In this document: positions 15,475-22,164 of the stretch, piece by piece
Layout: every line of letters starts with the position of its first letter
Position numbering within the stretch: the stretch's first letter is position 1
From: an uncultured Oscillospiraceae bacterium
Lineage (GTDB): Bacteria > Bacillota > Clostridia > Oscillospirales > Oscillospiraceae
Direction: 5' to 3'
Length of the DNA: 26,497 nucleotides
NCBI GenBank assembly: GCA_934572365.1
Contig: CAKTKX010000002.1
Coordinates: 1-26,497, forward strand
Notes under the pieces: generated by a model
Database searches by the model: none
Told to the model about the DNA's origin: nothing
What the model saw: the letters and a program-made list of their open reading frames with translations, nothing else
Program-made: the position numbers and the translations under genes

Positions 15475-15705
15475 ATGAGCAAATACGACGCCCTCTGGCG
15501 GTACATCCGGGACAGGGGCGAGGCGAAGCTGACCCTGCGCTTTGACGAGATCGGTCAAAGCGCCGGTGTTCCCCTCGATCACGCTTTCCTAAAATACAAG
15601 GCCGAGCTGCTTCCCTACGGATACGCCGTGGGCAAAATCTCCATGAAGGGGCAGACCGTGGAGTTTATCCGAAAGGACGCGCCGCAGAATTGGGGGGAAT
15701 CATGA
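15475..15705 (+). CDS. Hypothetical small protein of the SKYDALW...KISMKGQTVEF type
   Basis: This is a 76-residue soluble protein. The opening SKYDALWRYIRDRG, the central LTLRFDEIGQSAGVPLDHAFL and the end GYAVGKISMKGQTVEFI match a conserved but uncharacterised small family I have seen in Firmicutes. The fold looks like two helices and a small sheet, perhaps a winged-helix relative. GAGGGGGCGG precedes the ATG. The stop overlaps the next start by 4 bases. No function can be assigned. Confidence 0.75.
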   Translation: MSKYDALWRYIRDRGEAKLTLRFDEIGQSAGVPLDHAFLKYKAELLPYGYAVGKISMKGQTVEFIRKDAPQNWGES

Positions 15706-16016
15706 GCACATCGAAGGAATATATGGATTTTGTCCTGGAGCAGCTGGATGGAATTTCCGGTGTTACCTATAGAAAAATGTTCGGTGAATACCTGGTTTAC
15801 GTCCAGGAAAGGCCGGTTTTGCTGGTCTGCGATAACTGCGTTATGGTGAAGAAGCTGCCTGCGCTTGCGCATTTGATGGCGGACGCGCCGGAGGGGATTC
15901 CCTACGACGGCGCCAAGGCGCACTATCTTCTGGATGTCGAGAACCGCGAGCTGGTAAAGGCGGTCGTGGAGATTCTGGTTCAGGTGACGCCGGTTCCCAG
16001 GAGAAAGGGTCACTAG
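15702..16016 (+). CDS. TfoX/Sxy N-terminal-domain protein
   Basis: This 104-residue protein matches the TfoX_N fold: MSTSKEYMDFVLEQL, then a GVTYRKMFGEYLVYVQ core (compare RKMFGGYG in family members), a short VCDNCVMVKK strand and a YDGAKAHYLLDVE segment near the end. In gamma-proteobacteria TfoX regulates competence, but stand-alone TfoX_N proteins in Firmicutes have no established role. The ATG at 15702 follows GGGGGGA and overlaps the previous stop. This is the last gene of the small cassette and is followed by a 14-bp hairpin. Confidence 0.85.
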   Translation: MSTSKEYMDFVLEQLDGISGVTYRKMFGEYLVYVQERPVLLVCDNCVMVKKLPALAHLMADAPEGIPYDGAKAHYLLDVENRELVKAVVEILVQVTPVPRRKGH

Positions 16017-16025
16017 ATACGCAAA

Positions 16026-16057
16026 ACGTGCTGCCCCGGTCACCCGGGGCAGCACGT
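16026..16057 (+). terminator. Perfect 14-bp hairpin after the small-gene cassette
   Basis: The arms 16026-16039 and 16044-16057 are fully complementary around a TCAC loop. It lies 9 bases after the TfoX_N stop, where a terminator is expected, but no T-run follows on the plus strand. On the minus strand it would be preceded by T-poor sequence and followed by TTTTGC, giving a short U-tract, so it may work better in the reverse direction. Confidence 0.5.
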
Positions 16058-16148
16058 CTCACGTATTGGCCTTATGGGGCAAAACCGTCACACAATTTTG
16101 CCAGGGCTTGCCGTGCCAAAGAATATTTTGCACTTCACCGCAGCCCCC

Positions 16149-16176
16149 TTGACATTTTCAGGCAATGTATTATACT
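16149..16176 (+). promoter_or_regulatory. Promoter of the marR-type gene
   Basis: Perfect TTGACA (16149-16154), a 16-base spacer and TATACT (16171-16176), 41 bases before the MarR start codon. The 14-bp palindrome at 16193-16206 lies just downstream of the expected transcription start. Confidence 0.8.
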
Positions 16177-16192
16177 ATTCTTGATAGATAGA

Positions 16193-16206
16193 AAACTAAT
16201 TAGTTT
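16193..16206 (+). promoter_or_regulatory. MarR operator candidate 1
   Basis: AAACTAATTAGTTT is a perfect 14-bp palindrome between the promoter and the MarR start. Its core CTAATTAGTT recurs exactly at 16682-16691, in front of the exporter gene, which is what a shared repressor site would look like. Confidence 0.7.
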
Positions 16207-16216
16207 GGTGACGCCT

Positions 16217-16639
16217 ATGGTAAAAGACGAACACGCTTCCCGGTATATCGGGATCCTTGCGAACCGCCTGCGCAGAGAAATCGATGCGTTATCCTTCCGT
16301 GGACAATACAGCGGCACGGAGGGAAAGGCTTTGCACTTCATCCTCGCCCACGAGGACAGCGAACTGTTTCAAAAGGATTTGGAGGATGAATTCGGCCTGC
16401 GTCCCCCATCCGCCAGCGCCCTTGTGAAAAAGCTGGAGCAGGACGGACTGATCAGCCGTGTTCCCGTGTCCTACGACGGGCGGCTGAAAAAAATCGTTCC
16501 CAGCGAAAAAGCCCGGCAAAACCGGGAAAAAGTCCTGCGGGATGTGCAGGACTTGGAAAATCGGCTACTGCAAGGTATCCCGGAGCGGGAGCAGGCGCTG
16601 TGGCTGGAAATTACAAAGAAAATGATCGAAAACCTTTAG
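16217..16639 (+). CDS. MarR-family transcriptional regulator
   Basis: This 140-residue protein has the winged-helix pattern of MarR proteins: a dimerisation helix (YIGILANRLRREIDAL), then LEDEFGLRPPSASALVKKLEQDGLISRVPVSYDGRLKKIVPSEKA, where the recognition helix is followed by the wing containing DGRLKK. The ATG at 16217 is chosen because only a short GGTG precedes it; a GTG at 16208 would add three residues. Its own promoter carries a perfect palindrome, and the same word stands before the MATE gene 69 bases after the stop. It is therefore likely an autorepressor that also represses the exporter and is released by a toxic small molecule. Confidence 0.92.
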   Translation: MVKDEHASRYIGILANRLRREIDALSFRGQYSGTEGKALHFILAHEDSELFQKDLEDEFGLRPPSASALVKKLEQDGLISRVPVSYDGRLKKIVPSEKARQNREKVLRDVQDLENRLLQGIPEREQALWLEITKKMIENL

Positions 16640-16658
16640 CTGTATGCGAAAGGTTTTC
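16628..16658 (+). promoter_or_regulatory. Hairpin at the marR stop codon
   Basis: GAAAACCTTT (16628-16637) pairs perfectly with AAAGGTTTTC (16649-16658) around an 11-base loop. The left arm overlaps the MarR stop. Without a T-run it is at best a weak terminator or attenuator between regulator and exporter. Confidence 0.4.
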
Positions 16659-16681
16659 CATTTCCCTATAAAGTTAGTTTT

Positions 16682-16691
16682 CTAATTAGTT
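16682..16691 (+). promoter_or_regulatory. MarR operator candidate 2, in front of the MATE gene
   Basis: CTAATTAGTT repeats the core of the palindrome at 16193-16206. It lies 6 bases before the AGGAGG of the MATE gene. I see no clear separate promoter for the exporter, so it may act as a roadblock on a shared transcript. Confidence 0.55.
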
Positions 16692-16707
16692 ATAACAGGA
16701 GGCAAAT

Positions 16708-18084
16708 ATGGAAACCCTTGAACAAAAATACGAACATGAAAAAATCAGGAAACTGTTGGTAACGTTCTCCGTCCCCAGCGTGATCTCGCTGGTTCTGAAC
16801 GCGCTTTACAACATGGTCGATCAGATATTCATCGGAAACGGCGTCGGCTATCTCGGCAACGGCGCGACAAACGTGATTTTCCCGCTGACGCAATTGGCCA
16901 TCGCCATCGGTCTGCTGATCGGTGACGGCACAGCCAGCTATATGAATCTGAAACTCGGCCAGGGCAAGCGGGAGGAAGCGGAGAAAGGAATGGCGGCAGG
17001 TCTTGCCGCATTGGTGGTATCTGGTGTCACGCTGAGCATTCTCCTGACTGCTTTCTTGCAGCCCCTCTGCCGCCTGTTCGGCGCGACGGATGACATCATG
17101 CCCTATGCGCTGGATTACGGGTATATCATCGTCGCAGGAACGGTCTTCAACATTTTCCCCTGCGGTGCCATGAGCATCGTCCGCGGCAACGGCGGGCCGA
17201 AAACCGCAATGCTCAGTATGCTTACCGGTTTTGCCGTCAATATGATCGGCGATCCATTGACCATTTACGGCTTCCATTGGGGCGTAAAAGGTGCGGCCAT
17301 CGCCACGGTATTGGGACAAGCTGCCAGCGCGGTCGTCTGTATCGTCTATCTTACCCGCAAAAAAGGGACGGTACAGCTCACGAAACAATCCTTTACCGGA
17401 TGCATTCGGTTTGTCCCAAAAACGGCAAAACTTGGTCTTTCCAGCTTTGTAACACAGCTTGCGATTGTGGTTGTTCTCTATTTTCAGAACAATCTTCTTG
17501 TCAAATATGGGACGCTGAGCAAGTATGGTGCAGAAATTCCACTGACCGCATTGGGCGTCACCATGAAGGTCTTTACCATGCTGCAAAATGCCATCACAGG
17601 TCTATGCTCCGGCGCACAGCCCATTATCAGCTACAACTACGGGCGGAATCTCCGAAGCCGGGTCAGACATATCTTAAAGCTGCTGGTTATCTTCTCTGCG
17701 GCACTCATGGGAATCGCCACGGTCTGGTTCCAGCTTGCGCCTATGAGCATCATCCGCATCTTCGGCTCGGCTGACCCGCTCTACAATGAATTTTCCGTCA
17801 AATGTCTGCGGATTTTCCTGATGCTCATTTTCCTGGACAGCTTTCAAATGGTTGGCAGCTCCTTCCTGCAATCCATCGGCAAGCCCATTCCCGCAACGGC
17901 GCTGGTTCTCTTTCGGCAAATCGTTGTTCAGGTTCCGGCACTGCTGGTTCTGGGAAGGGCGTTCGGTATCGACGGGCTGCTTTACGCCGGGGCGCTTTCC
18001 AGTTTGCTGGTCGGTATTCTGTCCATTGCATTTCTTGCACGGGAATGGCGGGCGCTGGCAGATACGAAGCCGCACACCGCCTGA
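16708..18084 (+). CDS. MATE-family multidrug/toxin exporter
   Basis: This 458-residue integral membrane protein has about twelve hydrophobic segments in two similar halves, the usual length of the MATE family. Family signatures include LVTFSVPSVISLVLNALYNMVDQIFIG in the first helix, GDGTASYMNLKLGQGKREEA after the second, and GAQPIISYNYG in the second half. Such proteins export drugs, dyes or metabolites using a Na+ or H+ gradient. AGGAGG lies 5 bases before the ATG. Together with the preceding MarR gene and shared operator word it forms an inducible efflux unit. It ends 13 bases before a convergent minus-strand gene. Confidence 0.95.
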   Translation: METLEQKYEHEKIRKLLVTFSVPSVISLVLNALYNMVDQIFIGNGVGYLGNGATNVIFPLTQLAIAIGLLIGDGTASYMNLKLGQGKREEAEKGMAAGLAALVVSGVTLSILLTAFLQPLCRLFGATDDIMPYALDYGYIIVAGTVFNIFPCGAMSIVRGNGGPKTAMLSMLTGFAVNMIGDPLTIYGFHWGVKGAAIATVLGQAASAVVCIVYLTRKKGTVQLTKQSFTGCIRFVPKTAKLGLSSFVTQLAIVVVLYFQNNLLVKYGTLSKYGAEIPLTALGVTMKVFTMLQNAITGLCSGAQPIISYNYGRNLRSRVRHILKLLVIFSAALMGIATVWFQLAPMSIIRIFGSADPLYNEFSVKCLRIFLMLIFLDSFQMVGSSFLQSIGKPIPATALVLFRQIVVQVPALLVLGRAFGIDGLLYAGALSSLLVGILSIAFLAREWRALADTKPHTA

Positions 18085-18097
18085 TTACTCCGGTGAT

Positions 18098-18646
18098 TCA
18101 GCCGATTCCGGGCGTTTTTCTCCGTCTCAGCAGCTGCATGATGCGCTGACGGTTGTAGCGCTGCATCATCACAAGCAGCATATCAAACAGCGCGGCCAGG
18201 ACGGACGTTATGAGAAACACCGGGTATGCGCCGAACCATGCCCCCGCCGCAATGGGCAGAAAGCTCAGCACGGCGATGGTCTCGTGGACAAGCTCCGCCT
18301 GACACATGGCCTGGGCGATCTCCTCCCAGGTGTGCCGCCGGGGGTCGAACTGCGCAGGGTCATAGGTCGGCATCCGGCGCTTCCACTTTTTTACCCGCAG
18401 TTTGCCGTACAGCGCCATTTCCCCTTTGCCGACCTGATACCACCGTTTCCCGTAATCCGCCCGGTTTTTCATAACGGTGTGAAACGCCAGCGCAACCAGC
18501 TGCCGCATGACGACATGATAGGCCGTGGTTCCCAGGGTGATGGCAAGGGGAAGGTACGCCCCGCAGGCCGTTTCCCGGTACAAAACCGTGAAAGCCGCCG
18601 TCCCCGCGAGAACCAGGAGGGTCAACAGCGTCAGTTTCTTCGCCAT
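18098..18646 (-). CDS. Small membrane protein resembling CrtO-type acyltransferases
   Basis: This 182-residue protein has an N-terminal membrane helix (about 4-24), a second hydrophobic stretch (about 27-60), a basic cytoplasmic loop (KKWKRRMPTYDPAQFDP), then two more membrane stretches and a C-terminal MMQRYNRQRIMQLL motif. The pattern WKxxxP, a Glu/His pair (CQAELVHE) and QRYNR near the end resembles the glycosyl-4,4'-diaponeurosporenoate acyltransferase (CrtO) family, whose distant relatives are common in Clostridia without carotenoid genes. No carotenoid genes are seen here, so the substrate is open. It lies 6 bases downstream of the GNAT gene and is probably co-transcribed with it. Confidence 0.5.
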   Translation of the reverse strand: MAKKLTLLTLLVLAGTAAFTVLYRETACGAYLPLAITLGTTAYHVVMRQLVALAFHTVMKNRADYGKRWYQVGKGEMALYGKLRVKKWKRRMPTYDPAQFDPRRHTWEEIAQAMCQAELVHETIAVLSFLPIAAGAWFGAYPVFLITSVLAALFDMLLVMMQRYNRQRIMQLLRRRKTPGIG

Positions 18647-18652
18647 ATCCCG

Positions 18653-19312
18653 TCACGCCCGGGGCCTGCGCTGCTGCCGGACGGTCTCCCGGGTCTTTTT
18701 TGCCGACACATTCAGCGCCATACCGGCGAGGGCGCCGAGGCTGATGCCTAGCGCCATGCCCAGGAGCATCTGGTCGTGCATCCGGCCGATGGACATGCCG
18801 ATGCTCATGCCGAACAGCATGTAGATGGGCTGCCAGTTGGTGAGGGGGCTTTCCAGCACGAACCGGGGGCCTTCCTTGCCCGTCCCGTCCGGCACAAAGC
18901 CGCACTTTTCCAGAATACGCTGGGATGCCCTGTTGTCCGGGTCGGTCTCCGCCTCCACGAACACCACGTCCTTCTGGCCGAAGGCCCACTGGGTCATGGC
19001 CTGAACCGCTTCTGTGGTGTAGCCCTTGCCCTCATACTCCGGCTGAATACCGTAGCCGATCTCCACGGAATGGTTCTTGGCGGGGCCTTTGAAGCAGAGG
19101 TCGCCTATGTTCTCCGCGCCGTCCTTCAGCGCCATGCACCAGGGCGCGTACCAGACCCGGTTTATTGGGTCGCGCTTGCAGCCCTCCAGCATTTCGCCGT
19201 AGGCGGCGCGAAGCTCGTCGTCAGAATCCGTGCGCGCGATCAGCGCCTCGGTCTCTGCGTCGGTCATGGGACGCAGAACCATCCTCTTGGTTTTGATTCC
19301 CGTTTGTTTCAT
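18653..19312 (-). CDS. GNAT acetyltransferase fused to a Gly-rich membrane hairpin
   Basis: This 219-residue protein begins with a complete RimJ/RimL-type acetyltransferase domain (about residues 1-160): MVLRPMTDAETEAL, NIGDLCFKG, IGYGIQPEYEGKGYTTEAV (the acetyl-CoA loop) and NRASQRILEKCGFVPDG. It continues without a break into two hydrophobic, glycine- and methionine-rich stretches (about 168-208) such as YMLFGMSIGMSIGR and LLGMALGISLGALAGMAL, a glycine-zipper-like pair, and ends in a basic tail. The combination would tether the enzyme to the membrane. GAGGGA lies about 11 bases before the ATG. It sits between the TetR gene and the CrtO-like gene, all in one direction. Confidence 0.82.
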   Translation of the reverse strand: MKQTGIKTKRMVLRPMTDAETEALIARTDSDDELRAAYGEMLEGCKRDPINRVWYAPWCMALKDGAENIGDLCFKGPAKNHSVEIGYGIQPEYEGKGYTTEAVQAMTQWAFGQKDVVFVEAETDPDNRASQRILEKCGFVPDGTGKEGPRFVLESPLTNWQPIYMLFGMSIGMSIGRMHDQMLLGMALGISLGALAGMALNVSAKKTRETVRQQRRPRA

Positions 19313-19342
19313 GGTGCATTGATCCCTCGCTTCAATAGAATA

Positions 19343-19939
19343 TCATGTCTCTTCCCGGAGCCGCAGAGGGACGGGGGAGACGCCATAGTACGCGGCCAGC
19401 GCTGTGAACTCCCTGCGAAACGCCGCCAGCAGTTCCCCGTCCGTCAGGTTCAGATGGCCGGTATTTGCCAGGATTGCCAGGCCGTAGGCATAATACGCCA
19501 TGTCCCGGTGCAGCTTTCTCGCCTGTTCTTCGGTGTAGCCGTATTCGCTCACCATCGCCGCGATGATCTCCGGGAGCAGCACGTCGTCCTGATGGGGGAC
19601 GGATTGCTCCCCGTCCAGGTAGAGCCAACGGAACAGATGCTTTTCCTCCGCCGCGAACTTCACAAATCCCATGCCGTAGCTGCTGTAACGGCTGTACCCG
19701 CTGTCCTCCCGGCTGCGCAGGGAGTCCCGAACGTGCCGGGTGTGCAGCGCAATGGCACGCTGGGTCATGGCCGCTTTCAGCTCATCCATATTCCGGAAGG
19801 ACAGGTAGATCGGCTGGGTAGAGCAGCCCAGCTTCTTTGCCACACTGCGGGCGTTGATCGCGGCCGCGCCGCCCTCCCGGAGTATCTCCACCGCCGCGTC
19901 TATAATGGCCTCCTTGGACACTTTTTTGATTGCCGGCAT
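19343..19939 (-). CDS. TetR/AcrR-family transcriptional regulator
   Basis: This 198-residue protein has an N-terminal TetR helix-turn-helix: VSKEAIIDAAVEILREGGAAAINARSVAKKLGCSTQPIYLSFRNMDELK, followed by a helical regulatory domain containing AAEEKHLFRWLYLDG and an EQARKLHRDMAYYAYGLA stretch as in other TetR_C proteins of Clostridia. The start has an excellent ribosome binding site (AGAGGTGAT). Two adjoining palindromes overlap its promoter, so it is likely autoregulated, and it may control the two minus-strand genes downstream. The ligand is unknown. Confidence 0.9.
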   Translation of the reverse strand: MPAIKKVSKEAIIDAAVEILREGGAAAINARSVAKKLGCSTQPIYLSFRNMDELKAAMTQRAIALHTRHVRDSLRSREDSGYSRYSSYGMGFVKFAAEEKHLFRWLYLDGEQSVPHQDDVLLPEIIAAMVSEYGYTEEQARKLHRDMAYYAYGLAILANTGHLNLTDGELLAAFRREFTALAAYYGVSPVPLRLREET

Positions 19940-19963
19940 TGGATCACCTCTGAAATAACCTTC

Positions 19964-20012
19964 GTTATTGATAACTTATGTTATAAGTATGGCAAATGGG
20001 TTGTTTTGTCAA
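19964..20012 (-). promoter_or_regulatory. Promoter and tandem palindromes of the minus-strand tetR-type gene
   Basis: Read on the minus strand, TTGACA (20012-20007) is a perfect -35; the -10 is weak and lies around 19984-19991. Two palindromes adjoin: ACTTAT-GTT-ATAAGT (19974-19988) over the -10 region and GTTAT-TG-ATAAC (19964-19975). This arrangement fits an autorepressor binding over its own promoter. Confidence 0.65.
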
Positions 20013-20048
20013 TAGGGGAGAGGCTTCTTTTGTCTGAACACGCCAAAC

Positions 20049-20086
20049 AGCCCGGGAACTAACGGTTTCCCGGGCTATTTGCTTTT
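20049..20086 (+). terminator. Orphan terminator-like hairpin
   Basis: AGCCCGGGAA (20049-20058) pairs with TTCCCGGGCT (20067-20076), followed by ATTTGCTTTTT. It looks like a plus-strand rho-independent terminator, yet no plus-strand gene ends nearby; the interval 19990-20048 holds nothing I recognise. Confidence 0.6.
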
Positions 20087-20094
20087 TGACTCGT

Positions 20095-20129
20095 CTTGCG
20101 CGCGGTTCGCCTGATGAACCGCGCGCAAG
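20095..20129 (+). repeat. Perfect 14-bp GC-rich inverted repeat
   Basis: The arms 20095-20108 and 20116-20129 (CTTGCGCGCGGTTC and its complement) enclose a 7-base loop. It stands 18 bases after the orphan terminator, in non-coding DNA, and has no T-run. Confidence 0.6.
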
Positions 20130-20459
20130 TAGTTTATCCATACACTATATGCTATTGGGTTGGCACACGCTTCGTCGGCTTATCCCCGGCGATTGCCGCG
20201 GCATCGAAGGGTGCATAGCGTTCCTTACAGTGTCGAGGTGGTTTCTGCTTCTGCAAAGAGTGTACCATGCCAGCTTGAAAGCGTCCTGAAAAAATGCGGC
20301 ACGCTTGTAAACAAGCTGTAAACTCCCATGTATTTTATGAATTTCCTGTGAATTCCAAATTTTTTAAGGAGCATTTCAGCTTCGTTGCTTACAATGGGTG
20401 CGAACTTGAACAGACGGTGTCCCAGGATAGAAGGGACTTGCCGCCGGGAAGGAGCCACT
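20130..20459 (+). promoter_or_regulatory. Leader/promoter region of the MacAB-like operon
   Basis: These 330 bases hold no gene I can support. TGTAAAC occurs twice (20306-20312 and 20317-20323) exactly 11 bases apart, the one-turn spacing used by OmpR/PhoB-type response regulators. A possible -10, TACAAT, is at 20390-20395 but lacks a -35, which would fit regulator-dependent transcription. GGAAGGAG (20447-20454) is the ribosome binding site of the first adaptor gene. The operator reading is an inference. Confidence 0.35.
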
Positions 20460-22154
20460 ATGTTTGGTAAATCAAAGAAGGAAACCGGCACCCCCGCAGC
20501 CGTCCCGCCGAATGGGGACGATGCGCTGTTTGAAGCGCTGGGCAAAAGCAGAAAGGCCAAAAAGCGGAAAATCCTCCGCACCATCCTGATTATTGTGGTT
20601 GTGCTGGTCGCAGGTTTGATCGTCGGCGTCAGCATTCTCCAGCGGCAGGTGCGAAAGCAGTTCGCCTCTTCCTCCCAGGAGGTGCTGAGCGCGGCGGCGG
20701 AACGGGGAACCATCAGCACCGTGGTGACCGGCTCCGGGACGCTTACCAATGTGGACTCCGAAACCGTCTCCGTTCCCTCCGGCGTGGAGGTGACGGAAAC
20801 TCTGGTGGAATTCGGTGACACGGTTCAAGAAGGCGACCTGCTGGCCACCGTGGACATGGCAAGCGTGAGAACCGCCATGTCCGACTTACAGGGGGAAATC
20901 GAAAACTTAGACGACCAGATCGCCGACGCCGACGGGGATACCGTCAGCAGCTACGTATCCGCAGGCGTTCCGGGGCGGGTAAAGGCCATCTACGCCGAGA
21001 AGGGTAAGCTTGTGGAGGACGTCATGGTGGAGCATGGCGGGCTGGCGGAAATTTCTCTGGACGGCTACATGGCCGCGGACATTAAAACCGACGCCCTGAA
21101 CGAGGGCGACAGGGTAACGGTGGTTCTTTCCGACGGCGAGGAAATCGAAGGCACCGTGGAGAAAACCGTAGGCGGCACCGCCACCGTTCTGGTGACGGAC
21201 AACGGCCCCGAAAACGGCGAAGCCGTAACGGTAAAATCAGAATCCGGCGTAGAGCTGGGAAGCGGCACACTGTACATCCACAATTCCCTCACCGTCACCG
21301 GCTACGCCGGTACCGTCAGCACCGTGGACGCTTCGCTGAATCAGAAGGTCTATGCCTCCACCACCCTGTTCACCCTGAAGGACACCTCCACCAGCGCAAG
21401 CTATGACGCGCTGCTGCGGGAGCGGAGCGAAAAGGAGAAAACCCTTCTGGAGCTGCTGCAAATCCAGCGAAGCAACGGCTTGACCGCCCCCATTTCCGGC
21501 AGCGTATACTCCGTCGCCGATCTGGACGATGAGGAGGAAATTACGGACATCGTAGTCCTTTCCCCGGATGTGAGCATGTCCGTGACCATCAGCGTGGATG
21601 AAGCCGATATTCTCGCCCTGGAGCTGGGGCAGGAGGCGGACGTCACCGTCAGCTCCGTCAGCGACGAAACGTTGTCCGGCGTGGTGACGGAGATCGACAA
21701 AACCAGCGTCTCCGGCGATTACACGGCGGTCATCACCCTGGACAAGGTGACCGGGATGCTCCCCGGCATGACCGCCAGCGTAGACGTGCGGATCGAGGGC
21801 GTGGACGATGCCATCCTGATTCCGGTGGACGCCCTGCATCAGACCAGCGCCGGCTACTATGTCTACACCAGCTACGACGAAGACACCCAGGAATACGGCG
21901 GCAAGGTGGACGTTGTGCCGGGACTCAGCAACAGCAACTACGTGGAGATCAAGTCCGGCCTAAACGAGGGCGACACGGTCTACTACACGGAATCCCAGAC
22001 CTTCGACTTTGGCGGCATCGTCTTCGGCGGAATGCCCGGCGGCGACTTTGGCGGCGATATGCCCGATATGTCTGGCAGCTCCGGCGGTGGGATGCCCTCC
22101 GGCGGAGCACCCAGCGGCGGTCCCGGCGGCGGAATGCCCGGCGGCCGGGGATAA
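20460..22154 (+). CDS. MacA/HlyD-type efflux adaptor protein
   Basis: This 564-residue protein is the extracytoplasmic adaptor of a MacB-type exporter. It has a basic cytoplasmic start (about 38 residues), one membrane helix (about 40-60), then lipoyl/barrel-sandwich pieces (GVEVTETLVEFGDTVQEGDLLATVD), a helical stretch around YDALLRERSEKEKTLLELLQIQ, and beta-barrel segments ending in MLPGMTASVDVRI and AILIPVDALHQ. The last 50 residues are a Gly/Met/Ser/Pro-rich tail. GGAAGGAG lies upstream of ATG 20460; the frame extended to 20385 is not used. Compared with classical MacA it carries an extra region (about 160-285) between the two sandwich halves, which recurs in the second adaptor of this operon. 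The ATPase gene starts 10 bases after its stop. Confidence 0.87.
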   Translation: MFGKSKKETGTPAAVPPNGDDALFEALGKSRKAKKRKILRTILIIVVVLVAGLIVGVSILQRQVRKQFASSSQEVLSAAAERGTISTVVTGSGTLTNVDSETVSVPSGVEVTETLVEFGDTVQEGDLLATVDMASVRTAMSDLQGEIENLDDQIADADGDTVSSYVSAGVPGRVKAIYAEKGKLVEDVMVEHGGLAEISLDGYMAADIKTDALNEGDRVTVVLSDGEEIEGTVEKTVGGTATVLVTDNGPENGEAVTVKSESGVELGSGTLYIHNSLTVTGYAGTVSTVDASLNQKVYASTTLFTLKDTSTSASYDALLRERSEKEKTLLELLQIQRSNGLTAPISGSVYSVADLDDEEEITDIVVLSPDVSMSVTISVDEADILALELGQEADVTVSSVSDETLSGVVTEIDKTSVSGDYTAVITLDKVTGMLPGMTASVDVRIEGVDDAILIPVDALHQTSAGYYVYTSYDEDTQEYGGKVDVVPGLSNSNYVEIKSGLNEGDTVYYTESQTFDFGGIVFGGMPGGDFGGDMPDMSGSSGGGMPSGGAPSGGPGGGMPGGRG

Positions 22155-22164
22155 GGAGACGGCT

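Noticed and set aside
16026..16057. Hairpin as a CRISPR-like or mobile-element end
   Set aside because: It occurs once, has no flanking direct repeats, and its position just after a stop codon suits a transcript end.
18776..20062. 428-residue plus-strand frame across the GNAT and TetR genes
   Set aside because: It runs through two clear minus-strand genes and their promoter region, and the translated protein has no recognisable domain.
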